Part shown: piece after piece, positions 44,429 through 55,690 of the stretch
Layout of the letters: every line of letters starts with the position of its first letter
Position numbering within the stretch: the stretch's first letter is position 1
Assembly: GCA_036500345.1 (NCBI GenBank)
Contig: DASYCE010000007.1
Location: forward strand, 186,001-250,000
DNA from: Gemmatimonadales bacterium
Lineage (GTDB): Bacteria > Gemmatimonadota > Gemmatimonadetes > Gemmatimonadales > GWC2-71-9
Direction: 5' to 3'
DNA length: 64,000 bases
Notes under the pieces: model-generated
What the model was told of the DNA's origin: nothing
Seen by the model: the letters and a program-made list of their open reading frames with translations, nothing else
Database searches by the model: none
Position numbers and translations under genes: made by a program

Positions 44429-45505
44429 CTAGGCGACGTTCCTCTTGCTTCGCTTCGTCTCGCTCCGGCGCGCGATGGCATCGACCAGCACGCCGGGATC
44501 GAAGCGGACCGGGTCGGTCGCGGGGAGCCCGGTCTCCTTCGCTGCCGCATCGCACGCAGCCCGCGCGGCGACGTCGTCCAGATCGAAGGTGTTGAGTGCG
44601 ACGCCGATCACCCGGGACGGTCGCACAGCCCCCGCCAGGCTCTCGTACCATTCGATGTATCGCGACAGCGGCGGGATCTTCACCCACGAGGCAGCGCGGT
44701 AGTCGCCGAGCGACTCGCGCGACGGCTGATGGCAGAGGATCATGGCGTCCGGACACGAGCCGTGCAGCAGGCCCAGGGTGACGCCGCTGTAGCCGGGGTG
44801 GTTGATGCTTCCCTGCCCCTCCACGAGCACGACGTCCGCATCGGCGGCGCCTTGCAGGACGAGTTGCTCGGTCGCGCCGGCGATGAAGTCCGCAACCACG
44901 GCGTCAACGGCGATCCCCCATCCTTCGATCATGATGCCGGTCTGTCCGGTGGCAACGAAGCGGGTGCGAAGGCCGCGCGCATTCAGTTTTTCCACCAGTT
45001 GCAGTTGCGCGGTCATCTTGCCGACGTTGCAATCGGTCCCGACAGTGAGGACAACGAGCGGATCGACGTCGCGCGCGAGACCGGTGGCGACCTGGAGATC
45101 GGCAGGCGGGCGTCGGACATCGAGGATCTTCCGGCCGTGGCGGCGCGCCGCATCCGCGAGCTCGGGGTCGTCGGCAAGAAAGGTGTGCAATCCGCTGACG
45201 ACGTCGCAGCCGGCGGCGATGGCTTCCTTGATCCAGCCGCGCCATTCCTCGGGGAGCGCGCCGCCTTGCGGAGCGATGCCGATCAGGACGGCGTTGGCTC
45301 CGCGGGCGAGCCCGTCAGCGACCGATCCGACGACGGGAATCGCGCCGCCAAACCCGAGCACTTCTTCCGACGTCTTCCCGATCAACTGCCGATCAAGCAC
45401 CGCGACGACGCGCGACGGCTGATAGCGGATCACGGCGTTGGCGGTCTTCGACGTCATGATGCCGAAGTCGTGGTCCGCCAGGATGAGGTATTTCGGTTCG
45501 ATCAC
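44429..45505 (-). CDS. DUF1611 family P-loop protein
   Basis: 358 residues. The N-terminal Rossmann-like half starts YLILADHDFGIMTSKTANAVI. The C-terminal half has a P-loop-like GTDCNVGKMT at about residue 156-165 and a VEGQGSINHPGYSGV motif typical of the DUF1611 family. Some members (DgcN) act in D-glutamate metabolism, so a link to cell-wall D-amino acids is conceivable but unproven. It lies immediately after pspA with a 4-nt overlap, so the two are co-translated. Confidence 0.75.
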   Translation of the reverse strand: MIEPKYLILADHDFGIMTSKTANAVIRYQPSRVVAVLDRQLIGKTSEEVLGFGGAIPVVGSVADGLARGANAVLIGIAPQGGALPEEWRGWIKEAIAAGCDVVSGLHTFLADDPELADAARRHGRKILDVRRPPADLQVATGLARDVDPLVVLTVGTDCNVGKMTAQLQLVEKLNARGLRTRFVATGQTGIMIEGWGIAVDAVVADFIAGATEQLVLQGAADADVVLVEGQGSINHPGYSGVTLGLLHGSCPDAMILCHQPSRESLGDYRAASWVKIPPLSRYIEWYESLAGAVRPSRVIGVALNTFDLDDVAARAACDAAAKETGLPATDPVRFDPGVLVDAIARRSETKRSKRNVA

Positions 45506-46266
45506 GACGACTTGGACTCCTCCACCGGTGTCGCCGTCTTGGCCGGCACGCTGCCGCCGTCGCCGAGCTGCTTCGGCGCGTCCTTGCCTCCGGCAATCAT
45601 CGCCATCTTCGCCTTGAGTTCGATCAGTTGCTGATCGGACGAGCCGTGATATTCCAGCTGCTCGAATTGCTTGGCGAGCGAATCGCCGGTCATCTCCTCA
45701 TTGAGCTCGGCCGACGCGATCGCCTTCCGCTCGTTGGCCTCGATCTTCTCCTGCATCCGCTCGAACGACTCGAAGGCGCTCTTGTCACCCATGCCGGACA
45801 GTGTTTCCTGGATCCGCTGCTGCGCCTCGGCGCGGCGGGCGCGGGCGATGAGGATGTTCTTCTTCCGCTTTGCTTCCTCGATCTTGTCGTTGAGCTGGCG
45901 GAGCGAGCCCTTGAGGGACTCGGTTTCCTGCTTGCTCTTGACCCAGGTCTCGTGCAGCTGCTGCGCGCCCTGCAGCGCTTCGTTGTAGCGCATCAGCGCC
46001 TGCTTGGCGAGGTCGTCGCGTCCTTCCTGCACCGCGAGCATGGCGCGACGTTCCCAGTCCTCGGCCTGCTTCTGCTGCGCGATCGAATCGGCCTCGAGCT
46101 TCTTCTCGTCGGCGATCGCCTGCGCCACCTGCTGGCGCGCCTTGTCGAGCTGGCTGCGCATGTCGACGATCAGCTGGTTGAGCATCTTCTCGGGGTTTTC
46201 GGCCCGCGAGATCAGGTCGTTGAGATTCGACCGCACCATCGTCGCGAATCGATCAAAGATCCCCAT
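45502..46266 (-). CDS. pspA: PspA/IM30 family protein
   Basis: 254 residues, mostly alpha-helical coiled coil, typical of the ESCRT-III-related PspA/Vipp1 family. The N-terminus MGIFDRFATMVRSNLNDLI is the membrane-binding amphipathic helix. Family motifs SRAENPEKMLNQLIVDMRSQL and DWERRAMLAVQEGRDDLA follow. It ends with a Ser/Lys tail containing a Lys/Pro-rich patch. PspA oligomers maintain inner-membrane integrity and in enterobacteria also bind PspF. Here it lies in an operon with six PspB-like genes and no PspC or PspF was recognised. Confidence 0.93.
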   Translation of the reverse strand: MGIFDRFATMVRSNLNDLISRAENPEKMLNQLIVDMRSQLDKARQQVAQAIADEKKLEADSIAQQKQAEDWERRAMLAVQEGRDDLAKQALMRYNEALQGAQQLHETWVKSKQETESLKGSLRQLNDKIEEAKRKKNILIARARRAEAQQRIQETLSGMGDKSAFESFERMQEKIEANERKAIASAELNEEMTGDSLAKQFEQLEYHGSSDQQLIELKAKMAMIAGGKDAPKQLGDGGSVPAKTATPVEESKSS

Positions 46267-46268
46267 GA

Positions 46269-46655
46269 TTATTTCTCCCCGTACGGCGCCAGGGCCGTCA
46301 GATGCGACGCCAGCGCGAGGGCCAGCGAATCGACGCTCGACTGGAACTCGCTGAAGTCGAGATCGGTGAGCTCGAGCGCGTCGGTCAGCACGATGTGATC
46401 ACCCTCGATTCCGTACGACCCGTGCACCAGGTCCCTCGCGTTGAATTCGAGGAGGAGCCGGCTCAGCTCGCTGGCGCGGGTGACGTTGCTTGGCAGCGGC
46501 ATGACGCGCACGCGAAGCACCAGCACCGGCGGCGCGTAGTGCACCACCAGTTCCGCGCCTTCGGCGGTGCGCACCAGCCACATGTCTTCGGTCAGCAGTT
46601 CGACCGGCAGGTTGAGCCGATCGAGAAACGATCGGACGTCTTCACGCGTGGTCAT
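46269..46655 (-). CDS. YbjN/secretion-chaperone-like small protein
   Basis: 128 residues with alternating alpha and beta segments like YbjN or type III chaperone folds: VRSFLDRLNLPVELLTEDMW, ELVVHYAPPVLVLRVRVMP and ELTDLDFSEFQSSVDSLALAL. No membrane segment is seen. It lies 2 nt upstream of pspA and 55 nt downstream of the six-gene array. Chaperone or adaptor for the neighbouring coiled-coil proteins is inferred from the fold and position only. Confidence 0.65.
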   Translation of the reverse strand: MTTREDVRSFLDRLNLPVELLTEDMWLVRTAEGAELVVHYAPPVLVLRVRVMPLPSNVTRASELSRLLLEFNARDLVHGSYGIEGDHIVLTDALELTDLDFSEFQSSVDSLALALASHLTALAPYGEK

Positions 46656-46710
46656 CGAGAGGATTCCTCCGGGTGGCCGGAATGTTGGTCATCGTTGCGT
46701 GCGATCCTGA

Positions 46711-47058
46711 TCACGACTGCTGCTCGCTGCTCTGCTTGGTGAGGATCCGCTCCGAAAAATCGACGCGCTCCTCAAGTTCGGACACCCGGGCCCGCAGGTC
46801 GTCGAGCTCGCCATAGACTTCCTGGGGAAGTTCGGGCGAGTCGGCCGGCGAATGGCCGCTGATCCGCGTCGCCAGCGCTTGTCCGAGCGGCCCGCGAAAG
46901 ATCATCATACCGGCCCAGCCGGCGATCGCCCAGATCGGAATCGACGCCGGCCCGATCCTCGACGTGACCCACGCGAGCGCGCCCGCGACACCGGCGGCGC
47001 CGAAGCCCAATCCGACGAAGGCCGAACCGATCCACTCGTTGCTGCGATCACGTGCCAT
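46711..47058 (-). CDS. Psp-like small membrane protein, array member 1
   Basis: 115 residues. Two hydrophobic stretches (WIGSAFVGLGFGAAGVAGALAWVT; IPIWAIAGWAGMMIF) are followed by a juxtamembrane FRGPLGQALATRI and a coiled coil with VYGELDDLRARVSELEERVDFSERIL. The closing motif EERVDFSERIL is shared with the five other array members. It directly abuts member 2 and is the last of the six in transcription order. See the array finding. Confidence 0.8.
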   Translation of the reverse strand: MARDRSNEWIGSAFVGLGFGAAGVAGALAWVTSRIGPASIPIWAIAGWAGMMIFRGPLGQALATRISGHSPADSPELPQEVYGELDDLRARVSELEERVDFSERILTKQSSEQQS

Positions 47059-47439
47059 CTATCGCTCCGGCTTCTGCAGGGCGCCGAGCGAATCGCGCTG
47101 CGCGAGCAGTCGCTCGGCAAAATCGAGCCGCTCCTCGAGTTCGGCGATGCGGTGCTGATCGAGCGAGAGATCGGCGACGCGGTCCTCGACGTGATCGAAT
47201 CGCGAGACCAGCTGCGAATCGTCGGCGGTGCCGCCGTCAAGCATCTTCGCGATCGCGCGCCCGACCGGCCCTCGAAAAAGGACACCGAAGATGACAGCAC
47301 CGGCTACCATGCCGAAGGCCGGGGTCGGATCACGAATGGTGTGAGCTTCCTCGACCATGGCAATCAGGAAGCCGATCGCCATGCCGGTGAGGCCAAGAGT
47401 CAGCACCCCGCCGACGACTTTGGACCAGGTGCTGTTCAT
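47059..47439 (-). CDS. Psp-like small membrane protein, array member 2
   Basis: 126 residues. Two hydrophobic stretches (VVGGVLTLGLTGMAIGFLIAM; AFGMVAGAVIFGVLF) precede FRGPVGRAIAKMLDGG. The coiled coil VSRFDHVEDRVADLSLDQHR leads to ELEERLDFAERLL. It most closely resembles member 1 in topology and in the FRGPxG juxtamembrane motif. Its start overlaps the stop of member 3 by 4 nt. Confidence 0.8.
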   Translation of the reverse strand: MNSTWSKVVGGVLTLGLTGMAIGFLIAMVEEAHTIRDPTPAFGMVAGAVIFGVLFRGPVGRAIAKMLDGGTADDSQLVSRFDHVEDRVADLSLDQHRIAELEERLDFAERLLAQRDSLGALQKPER

Positions 47440-47714
47440 ACGGGTGTCCTGTGCAGTGAGGGAGGAGCGTCTTCGGTTCGACCGACGAGCATCCGCTCGG
47501 CGAAATCGACCCGCTCCTCGAGTTCGAGGATCCGATCGTTCGACGCCTCGAGATCGGCGACACGCTGCCGGAGGTCATCGAGTGCTCGGGTGGCGCCGCC
47601 GTCGCCAGCCTGTGCGTCGATCCGCCGAGCCCACGCGCGAAACACCGGCAGCAAGAGAATAGCGGCGACGACGAGCGTCGCGATCGCAAGCATCGTGACA
47701 TCATCGGATTTCAT
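47436..47714 (-). CDS. Psp-like small membrane protein, array member 3
   Basis: 92 residues, with one N-terminal membrane helix (MLAIATLVVAAILLLPVF), a basic juxtamembrane region (RAWARRID) and a coiled coil LDDLRQRVADLEASNDR, then ELEERVDFAERML. The C-terminus LHRTPV is repeated in member 4 (AHRTPV), pointing to a recent duplication. 4-nt overlaps on both sides. Confidence 0.8.
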   Translation of the reverse strand: MKSDDVTMLAIATLVVAAILLLPVFRAWARRIDAQAGDGGATRALDDLRQRVADLEASNDRILELEERVDFAERMLVGRTEDAPPSLHRTPV

Positions 47715-47995
47715 ACTGGCGTCCGGTGCGCGGCGGGAAGTTCCGGAGCCTGGGTTCGCTGAGCGAGCAACCGCTCGGCGAAGTCAACTCGTTCCTCGAG
47801 CTCCTGCACCCGCAGACTGACAGCGTCGAGTTCGGCGACCCGGTCGCGGAGCTGCGCCACGTCTTCGGTCAATTCGTCGTGCGGCGCGGCACGACGTTGC
47901 GCGTGCTGCACCACGCCTCGAACGATCGGGAATATGAGTCCGGTTACACAGCCGATCGTGACGATGATGATCGCCGTCTGTTGTCCGTCGGTCAT
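47711..47995 (-). CDS. Psp-like small membrane protein, array member 4
   Basis: 94 residues. One N-terminal membrane helix (AIIIVTIGCVTGLIFPIV) is followed by RRAAPHDELTEDVAQLRDRVAELD and ELEERVDFAERLL. The C-terminal HRTPV is shared with member 3. The nearest architecture is PspB: single helix plus a coiled coil. 4-nt overlaps on both sides. Confidence 0.8.
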   Translation of the reverse strand: MTDGQQTAIIIVTIGCVTGLIFPIVRGVVQHAQRRAAPHDELTEDVAQLRDRVAELDAVSLRVQELEERVDFAERLLAQRTQAPELPAAHRTPV

Positions 47996-48279
47996 ACGCG
48001 ATTCCCATTGGGCACCGAGTCACCAGGCTTGAGGAGGATCCGCTCGGCGAAATCGAGGCGCTCGTGCGATTCGGCGAGCTGGGCGTGGACATCATCAAGC
48101 TCGGCCCGCAGCTGATCGAGATCGGTGCGCATCTGCTCCAGGTCACGACGCACGGCAGCGCCCTCGTTGGCGCCACTGTTGTGGCGGATCGCATCGGCGA
48201 TCGAGCGGCCGATCTCGCTCCGGGTCACGATCCCCAGGATCGGGATCGACAGGATCATGATGATGACGACGAACCACAT
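47992..48279 (-). CDS. Psp-like small membrane protein, array member 5
   Basis: 95 residues. The N-terminal membrane helix MWFVVIIMILSIPILGIV is followed by TRSEIGRSIADAIRHN, the juxtamembrane motif shared in part with members 1, 2 and 6. A long coiled coil (DLEQMRTDLDQLRAELDDVH) ends ESHERLDFAERIL. 3 nt after member 6. Confidence 0.8.
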   Translation of the reverse strand: MWFVVIIMILSIPILGIVTRSEIGRSIADAIRHNSGANEGAAVRRDLEQMRTDLDQLRAELDDVHAQLAESHERLDFAERILLKPGDSVPNGNRV

Positions 48280-48282
48280 GGT

Positions 48283-48540
48283 CTACTCCGTTGCCGCAGG
48301 TTGCTCAGGCGGCTTCATGAGCATCCGTTCGGCGAAGTCGAGACGTTCCTGCAATTCGCTCACGTCGGCACGGAGGCGATCGAGTTCGTCATAGATGGCG
48401 GGGTCGGTGTCCGGACCGGCGGGCGGAATTGCCTTGCCATGCCGCAGCCGGTCGGCGATCGCGCGTCCAATCGGGGAGAACGCCAGCGCCACGATGCCGG
48501 ATCCACCGAAGATCAGAATGATCGCCAGAATGTCTTCCAT
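48283..48540 (-). CDS. Psp-like small membrane protein, array member 6 (first transcribed)
   Basis: 85 residues, first gene of the operon. The N-terminal helix ILAIILIFGGSGIVALAF precedes SPIGRAIADRLRHG. The coiled coil YDELDRLRADVSELQERLDF ends AERMLMKP. GAGGGAG sits about 4-8 nt before the ATG. The 98-nt gap to the end of sdaAA is the likely promoter region, although no clear promoter was recognised. Confidence 0.8.
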   Translation of the reverse strand: MEDILAIILIFGGSGIVALAFSPIGRAIADRLRHGKAIPPAGPDTDPAIYDELDRLRADVSELQERLDFAERMLMKPPEQPAATE

Positions 48541-48638
48541 TGCTCCCTCGCCAGAGGCCCACCGTCATGGCCCTTCGCAAACTTGTTCATCGTCTACGAA
48601 GCGGCGCCGCCAAATGTTTCATGAGGAAACGGGATCGA

Positions 48639-49523
48639 CTATCGGCTCTTCCGCGGCTTGAGCTGGACGAGGCGCTCCCGGGCGAGCTTTCGCCCGGTCG
48701 GCGTCGCCGCCAACCCGCCGCCGGCGGTCTCCCGGTATCGCACGTCCATTTCCCGGCCGATCTGGCCCATGGTATCGACGACTTCGTCGACGGGGATCGG
48801 GAATTCGATCCCGGCGAGCGCCATTTCGATGCCGGCCAGCGCCATGGCGGCGCCGGTCGCGTTCCGATAGACGCACGGCACTTCCACCAGGCCGCCGAGC
48901 GGATCGCAGACCAGGCCGAGTGTGCCCTGCATCGTGACAGCCACGGCATGCATCGCCTGGCGAGGGGAGCCGCCGAGCAGCTCGACCCCGGCGCCAGCCG
49001 CCATCCCCGCCGCGGCACCGGTTTCGGCCTGACAGCCGCCCTCTGCGCCGGAGAGTGACGCGCGCACCGCGACGACGGCGCCGATCACCCCGGCGGTTGC
49101 GAGCGCGCGGATCATGTCGGCGTCGCTGCGCTGATGGTGCTGGGCGAGTCCGAGGAGAACGCCCGGCAGGACGCCTGCGCCGCCGGCCGTGGGCGCGGCG
49201 ACGATCACACCCATCGCGGCATTCACTTCCTGCACGGCGAGCGCCGACGCGAGCGCCGACGTAAAGACGGTACCGGCGAGCGGTCCATGCGACGCGGCGA
49301 GCTTTGCTGCATCGCCGCCGACGAGTCCCGACACGCTGTGCAGGTCGCCGACCAGGCCCCGGTCGACCGCGCCGCGCATCACGTCGAGGGCCCGCTGCAA
49401 GCCGCCCTCGATCTCCTCGCGCGTGCGCATCCCTTCGGCTGCTTCGGTGAGGATGGCCAGTTCGCCGAGCGACAGCTGCTGCTCTTCGGCCGCGCGCACC
49501 GCTTCGATCAGTGATTCGAACAT
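48639..49523 (-). CDS. sdaAA: L-serine dehydratase, iron-sulfur-dependent, alpha subunit
   Basis: Deaminates L-serine to pyruvate and ammonia using a [4Fe-4S] cluster. The 294 residues have the family stretches GPLAGTVFTSALASALAV and APTAGGAGVLPGVL, and three conserved cysteines (Cys164 in EGGCQAETGAA, Cys206 and Cys217 in VCDPLGGLVEVPC) as cluster ligands. The start overlaps the beta-subunit stop by one base. Confidence 0.95.
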   Translation of the reverse strand: MFESLIEAVRAAEEQQLSLGELAILTEAAEGMRTREEIEGGLQRALDVMRGAVDRGLVGDLHSVSGLVGGDAAKLAASHGPLAGTVFTSALASALAVQEVNAAMGVIVAAPTAGGAGVLPGVLLGLAQHHQRSDADMIRALATAGVIGAVVAVRASLSGAEGGCQAETGAAAGMAAGAGVELLGGSPRQAMHAVAVTMQGTLGLVCDPLGGLVEVPCVYRNATGAAMALAGIEMALAGIEFPIPVDEVVDTMGQIGREMDVRYRETAGGGLAATPTGRKLARERLVQLKPRKSR

Positions 49524-50188
49524 CAGGCGACCCGGTCGACGACGCGGAGGGTCTTCACGGCGCGGAGTGCACGGATCCGCTCGAGGGCGGCGGGACCCGG
49601 CGGCGAATCGAGTTCGTAGATGTGAATGGCGTCGCCGCCCTTCTGGCGGCGTGACACCCGCATCGTGGCCACGTTGACGCTTTCCTCGGCGAGTGCGGTG
49701 GCGAGTTTCGCCACGATCCCCGGCTCATCGTGCGCCACCACCACGAGGGTGGTGTAGGCGCCGGTGATGTCGACCGGGAAGCCGTCGATCGCGGTCACCA
49801 CGATCCGGCCGGCCCCGATCGACGAACCGATCATGACCACGCTCCGCCCCTCACGGGCGGCGGTAATGCGCGTGGTGTTGGGATGATGATTGCCGCGCAG
49901 CGTGGTGTTCTCGAAGGTGATCGTCAGACCCGCTCGCGTCGCTTCATCCAGCGACTCGCGGAGCCGCACGTCATCGGGTTGAAAGCCGAGGAGACCACCG
50001 GCGATGGCGCGATCGGTGCCGTGCCCGATCCCGGTCCGAGCAAATGATCCGTGCAGTTCGACGCGCGCGGTCTCCGGCGTCCCGCCGATCAGGGCACGGG
50101 CGATCAGCCCGAGCCGTGAGGCTCCAGCCGTGTGCGATGATGACGGGCCGACCATCACCGGGCCGATGATATCGAGAAGGGAAACCAT
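49523..50188 (-). CDS. sdaAB: L-serine dehydratase, iron-sulfur-dependent, beta subunit
   Basis: 221 residues. The N-terminal domain carries DIIGPVMVGPSSSHTAGASRLGL, the serine-dehydratase beta signature. The C-terminal ACT domain (TTLVVVAHDEPGIVAKLATALAEESVNVATMRVSR) probably senses serine. Two nucleotides separate it from the upstream 71-residue gene. Confidence 0.95.
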   Translation of the reverse strand: MVSLLDIIGPVMVGPSSSHTAGASRLGLIARALIGGTPETARVELHGSFARTGIGHGTDRAIAGGLLGFQPDDVRLRESLDEATRAGLTITFENTTLRGNHHPNTTRITAAREGRSVVMIGSSIGAGRIVVTAIDGFPVDITGAYTTLVVVAHDEPGIVAKLATALAEESVNVATMRVSRRQKGGDAIHIYELDSPPGPAALERIRALRAVKTLRVVDRVA

Positions 50189-50190
50189 GG

Positions 50191-50406
50191 TCAGATCATT
50201 TCCGCCGACACGACGGCGCTCAGCGACACGCCGATTTCGATTTCATCGTCGCCGGCCGGATGGAGGAACGCTTCATAGGCCGTCGGATGCGTGTCGACGC
50301 TCGACGGTGTGCCGACGACTTCGGTCCCGTCGCGAAGCAGCAGGCGGACGGGCCGCAGTTCGTTCTGCGCGACGGTGAGCAGCGACACGAGGGCCGCGGA
50401 ATCCAT
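50191..50406 (-). CDS. Small hypothetical protein upstream of sdaAB
   Basis: 71 residues, not recognised. The composition is acidic, with LRPVRLLLRDGTEVVGTPSS and a beta-rich character (EIEIGVSLSAVVSAEMI) that could be a small barrel such as an Sm-like fold. It is tightly placed between uvrA (9 nt) and sdaAB (2 nt), so it is probably a translated member of that operon. Confidence 0.6.
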   Translation of the reverse strand: MDSAALVSLLTVAQNELRPVRLLLRDGTEVVGTPSSVDTHPTAYEAFLHPAGDDEIEIGVSLSAVVSAEMI

Positions 50407-50415
50407 ATCGGTAAT

Positions 50416-53310
<2,895 letters not shown>

Positions 53311-53390
53311 AGCCGTGAAGAGTACAGCGGACCGGCGTCGGGTGCTGCGGTCTCCCTTCGTCAGGCCCGACCCTTGCTGCAAGGACCCCA

Positions 53391-54938
53391 ATGCTTGAGC
53401 TCTACCGCCCGTCCGCCAGAGCCAGTGTTGCCGTGGCGATCCTGATCGCCTGGACGGCGTCGTTGGGGTGGCTTGGCAAGCGCCAGCTGGGCAAGTCCGA
53501 GGAATCAACGCTGTCGGCCGAGGCGACGCTCCGGCTCGCGCCGGCGACAACCTGGTACGCGATCACCGCCGGTCCGGTCCAGATCGGTTACGCCGGAATC
53601 ACGTTCGACACGTTGTCGCCCGGCTACCGGGTCACCGAGGCAACGGCGATCGAGATGCCATCGGCGTCGGCGACCGAGCGGGTGACCCGGCGGACGGTGG
53701 CGTGGCTCGCGGCGACGCTGGAACTGCAGCGGATGGAATCGGGACTTGGCGTGGGCGGGCACCACAGCGACTGGAAGGTCGAGGTGAGCGGCGACACCGT
53801 CACCACCCGATTCCTTTCGGCGACTTCGCGCGCCCAGGGTAGTGCGCGATTCAGCGAGGCTCCCACCGCTGCCGTCGCGATCCCCTATCGGCTGGCGCTG
53901 ACCGACGGGCTGGCTCCGGGACGGACTCGCACCATTGCACCGATCGACGGCTGGCCGCCGTCAGTCCGGGTCATTGCGGTCAAGGCCGAAGGTGATTCGG
54001 AAATCCGATTCGCCGACAGCACTGTCGCAACACCGGGTGGAACCGGACGGGTGGCGGTGCATTTCGATTCGGTCCGCGCAGTGTCAGTGGCGGTCGATGC
54101 CGCGACCGGACCGGTCAGGATCTGGATCGATCGACGCGGAGTCGTCGCCGGCCTCGCTCGTCCTCTCGGCGTGCGATGGGTGCGCACCGACTTCGACCTC
54201 AGCACCACCAACTTTCGCGACGCGCTTCCCTCACACGTCGACACCATTCGCACGGCACTCCCCGAGCTGGGCCGGTACGCCGCCCTTCCGGTCGCAGACA
54301 CCGGCATGATGACGCGACGGTTCGTGGTCTCCCATCGCGATGGATCAGCGGTCGACGATCGACTCCTTGCGATGCTCACGGGCGGTCGACAGCAAGTGCG
54401 CGGTGACACCATCATCGTCCAGCGGATCGGGACGGGACACGATCAGCGCACATCCGACACGGTTCCCGATCCGATGATCCAGGAACACGCCGGCTTGATC
54501 GTGAGCTGGGAACACCGCCTGGTGGGCGGACCATTCACGGCGCAGCGTCTTCCGGCGCTGCTCGCGGCGGTCCGTGCGGCGATCTCCATAGACACGTCGA
54601 TTGACGCCGCCCAGGATGCGCTCGGCACGCTCGCAGTGCGGGCTGGTTCACCCGACGGGATCGCCAGATTGATGGTCGCGGTGCTTCGGCGCGCCGGGAT
54701 GCCGGCGCGCTACGTGGTGGGCGTCTATCCGCGCGGGACGGCGTTGTTGACCCATGCATGGGTCGAGGTGTGGGCGCCGCAGAACGGCGGGTGGATCGGG
54801 ATCGATCCCGCATCCGGAAATTTCGCCAGCACCGGATTGATCCGCCTGGCGTTCGCCGGCTCAAGCCGCCCGGAGGAGATGATGATGCAGCTGGCCAACG
54901 CCCGCGTCGATACCGCGAGCGCCGGAGGTTTGCCATGA
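53391..54938 (+). CDS. Membrane-anchored protein with degenerate transglutaminase-like domain
   Basis: 515 residues. One N-terminal hydrophobic segment ([18 protein letters not shown]) suggests an anchored periplasmic protein. A beta-rich body is followed by a transglutaminase-like domain at about residues 415-475: [25 protein letters not shown], then His455 in THAWVEVW and Asp472 in IGIDPAS. The catalytic Cys expected near residue 421 (family GxC) is replaced by Ser-Pro-Asp (SPDG), so peptidase/transglutaminase activity is doubtful. The stop overlaps the start of the ABC ATPase, implying coupling. Confidence 0.72.
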   Translation: MLELYRPSARASVAVAILIAWTASLGWLGKRQLGKSEESTLSAEATLRLAPATTWYAITAGPVQIGYAGITFDTLSPGYRVTEATAIEMPSASATERVTRRTVAWLAATLELQRMESGLGVGGHHSDWKVEVSGDTVTTRFLSATSRAQGSARFSEAPTAAVAIPYRLALTDGLAPGRTRTIAPIDGWPPSVRVIAVKAEGDSEIRFADSTVATPGGTGRVAVHFDSVRAVSVAVDAATGPVRIWIDRRGVVAGLARPLGVRWVRTDFDLSTTNFRDALPSHVDTIRTALPELGRYAALPVADTGMMTRRFVVSHRDGSAVDDRLLAMLTGGRQQVRGDTIIVQRIGTGHDQRTSDTVPDPMIQEHAGLIVSWEHRLVGGPFTAQRLPALLAAVRAAISIDTSIDAAQDALGTLAVRAGSPDGIARLMVAVLRRAGMPARYVVGVYPRGTALLTHAWVEVWAPQNGGWIGIDPASGNFASTGLIRLAFAGSSRPEEMMMQLANARVDTASAGGLP

Positions 54939-55690
54939 TCAAATTGCAGAAGGTGGTCAAGCGCTACGGGCGGTTCGAAGCGGTTCGCGGCATCGATCTC
55001 GAGATCCGCAGCGGCGAACTGTTCGGGTTGCTCGGTCCCAACGGCGCCGGGAAGACGACGACGCTCCGGATGATCGCCGGGATCCTCGCCCCGACGTCCG
55101 GCCGCATCGAGATCGCCGGCATCAATGTGATGCGCAAGCCGATCGAGGCGAAGGCGAATCTCGGATTCATACCCGACCGTCCCTTTGTCTACGACAAGCT
55201 CACCGGCGCGGAGTTCCTCCGGTTCACGGCGGCGCTGTACGGACAGGACGGCGATGAAGTCGAGCGGCGGCTCGACGGGCTGCTCGATCTCTTCGAGCTG
55301 ACGCGGTGGAAGAATGAATTGACCGAGTCGTACAGTCACGGCATGCGGCAGAAGCTCATCATCGCCAGTGCGCTGGTGCACAAGCCGAAGGTGATCGTGG
55401 TCGATGAGCCGATGATCGGGCTCGATCCGAAGAGCGCGCGACTCCTCAAGCTGATCTTCCGCCGGTTCGTCGATCGCGGCGGGACGGTGCTGATGAGCAC
55501 GCACACGCTGGAGATCGTCGAGGATCTCTGCGACCGGATCGGCATCATCCGCCAGGGAGAGCTCGCGGCGTGCGGGACGCTCGACGAGTTGCGCCACGGC
55601 GCCGCATCCCAGGATGCCGACCTCGAAGAATTGTTCCTGCGCCTGACCGGCGGCCATGTCGACCACGATCTGGACCAGGTCCTTGGCTGA
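54935..55690 (+). CDS. ABC transporter ATP-binding protein
   Basis: 251 residues, single cassette. Walker A is GPNGAGKTTTL (about 35-45), the signature SYSHGMRQKL is a variant of LSGGxxQ, and Walker B is VIVVDEPMIGLDP. The ABC-2 exporter type is suggested by the GLxxK-like start and the neighbour. The start at 54935 follows GGAGG and overlaps the upstream stop (ATGA). Confidence 0.92.
   Translation: MIKLQKVVKRYGRFEAVRGIDLEIRSGELFGLLGPNGAGKTTTLRMIAGILAPTSGRIEIAGINVMRKPIEAKANLGFIPDRPFVYDKLTGAEFLRFTAALYGQDGDEVERRLDGLLDLFELTRWKNELTESYSHGMRQKLIIASALVHKPKVIVVDEPMIGLDPKSARLLKLIFRRFVDRGGTVLMSTHTLEIVEDLCDRIGIIRQGELAACGTLDELRHGAASQDADLEELFLRLTGGHVDHDLDQVLG

Noticed and set aside
48616-48630. GTTTC-5-GAAAC inverted repeat after sdaAA as terminator
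   Set aside because: The 5-bp stem is too weak and no U-tract follows. It was not listed as a terminator or operator.
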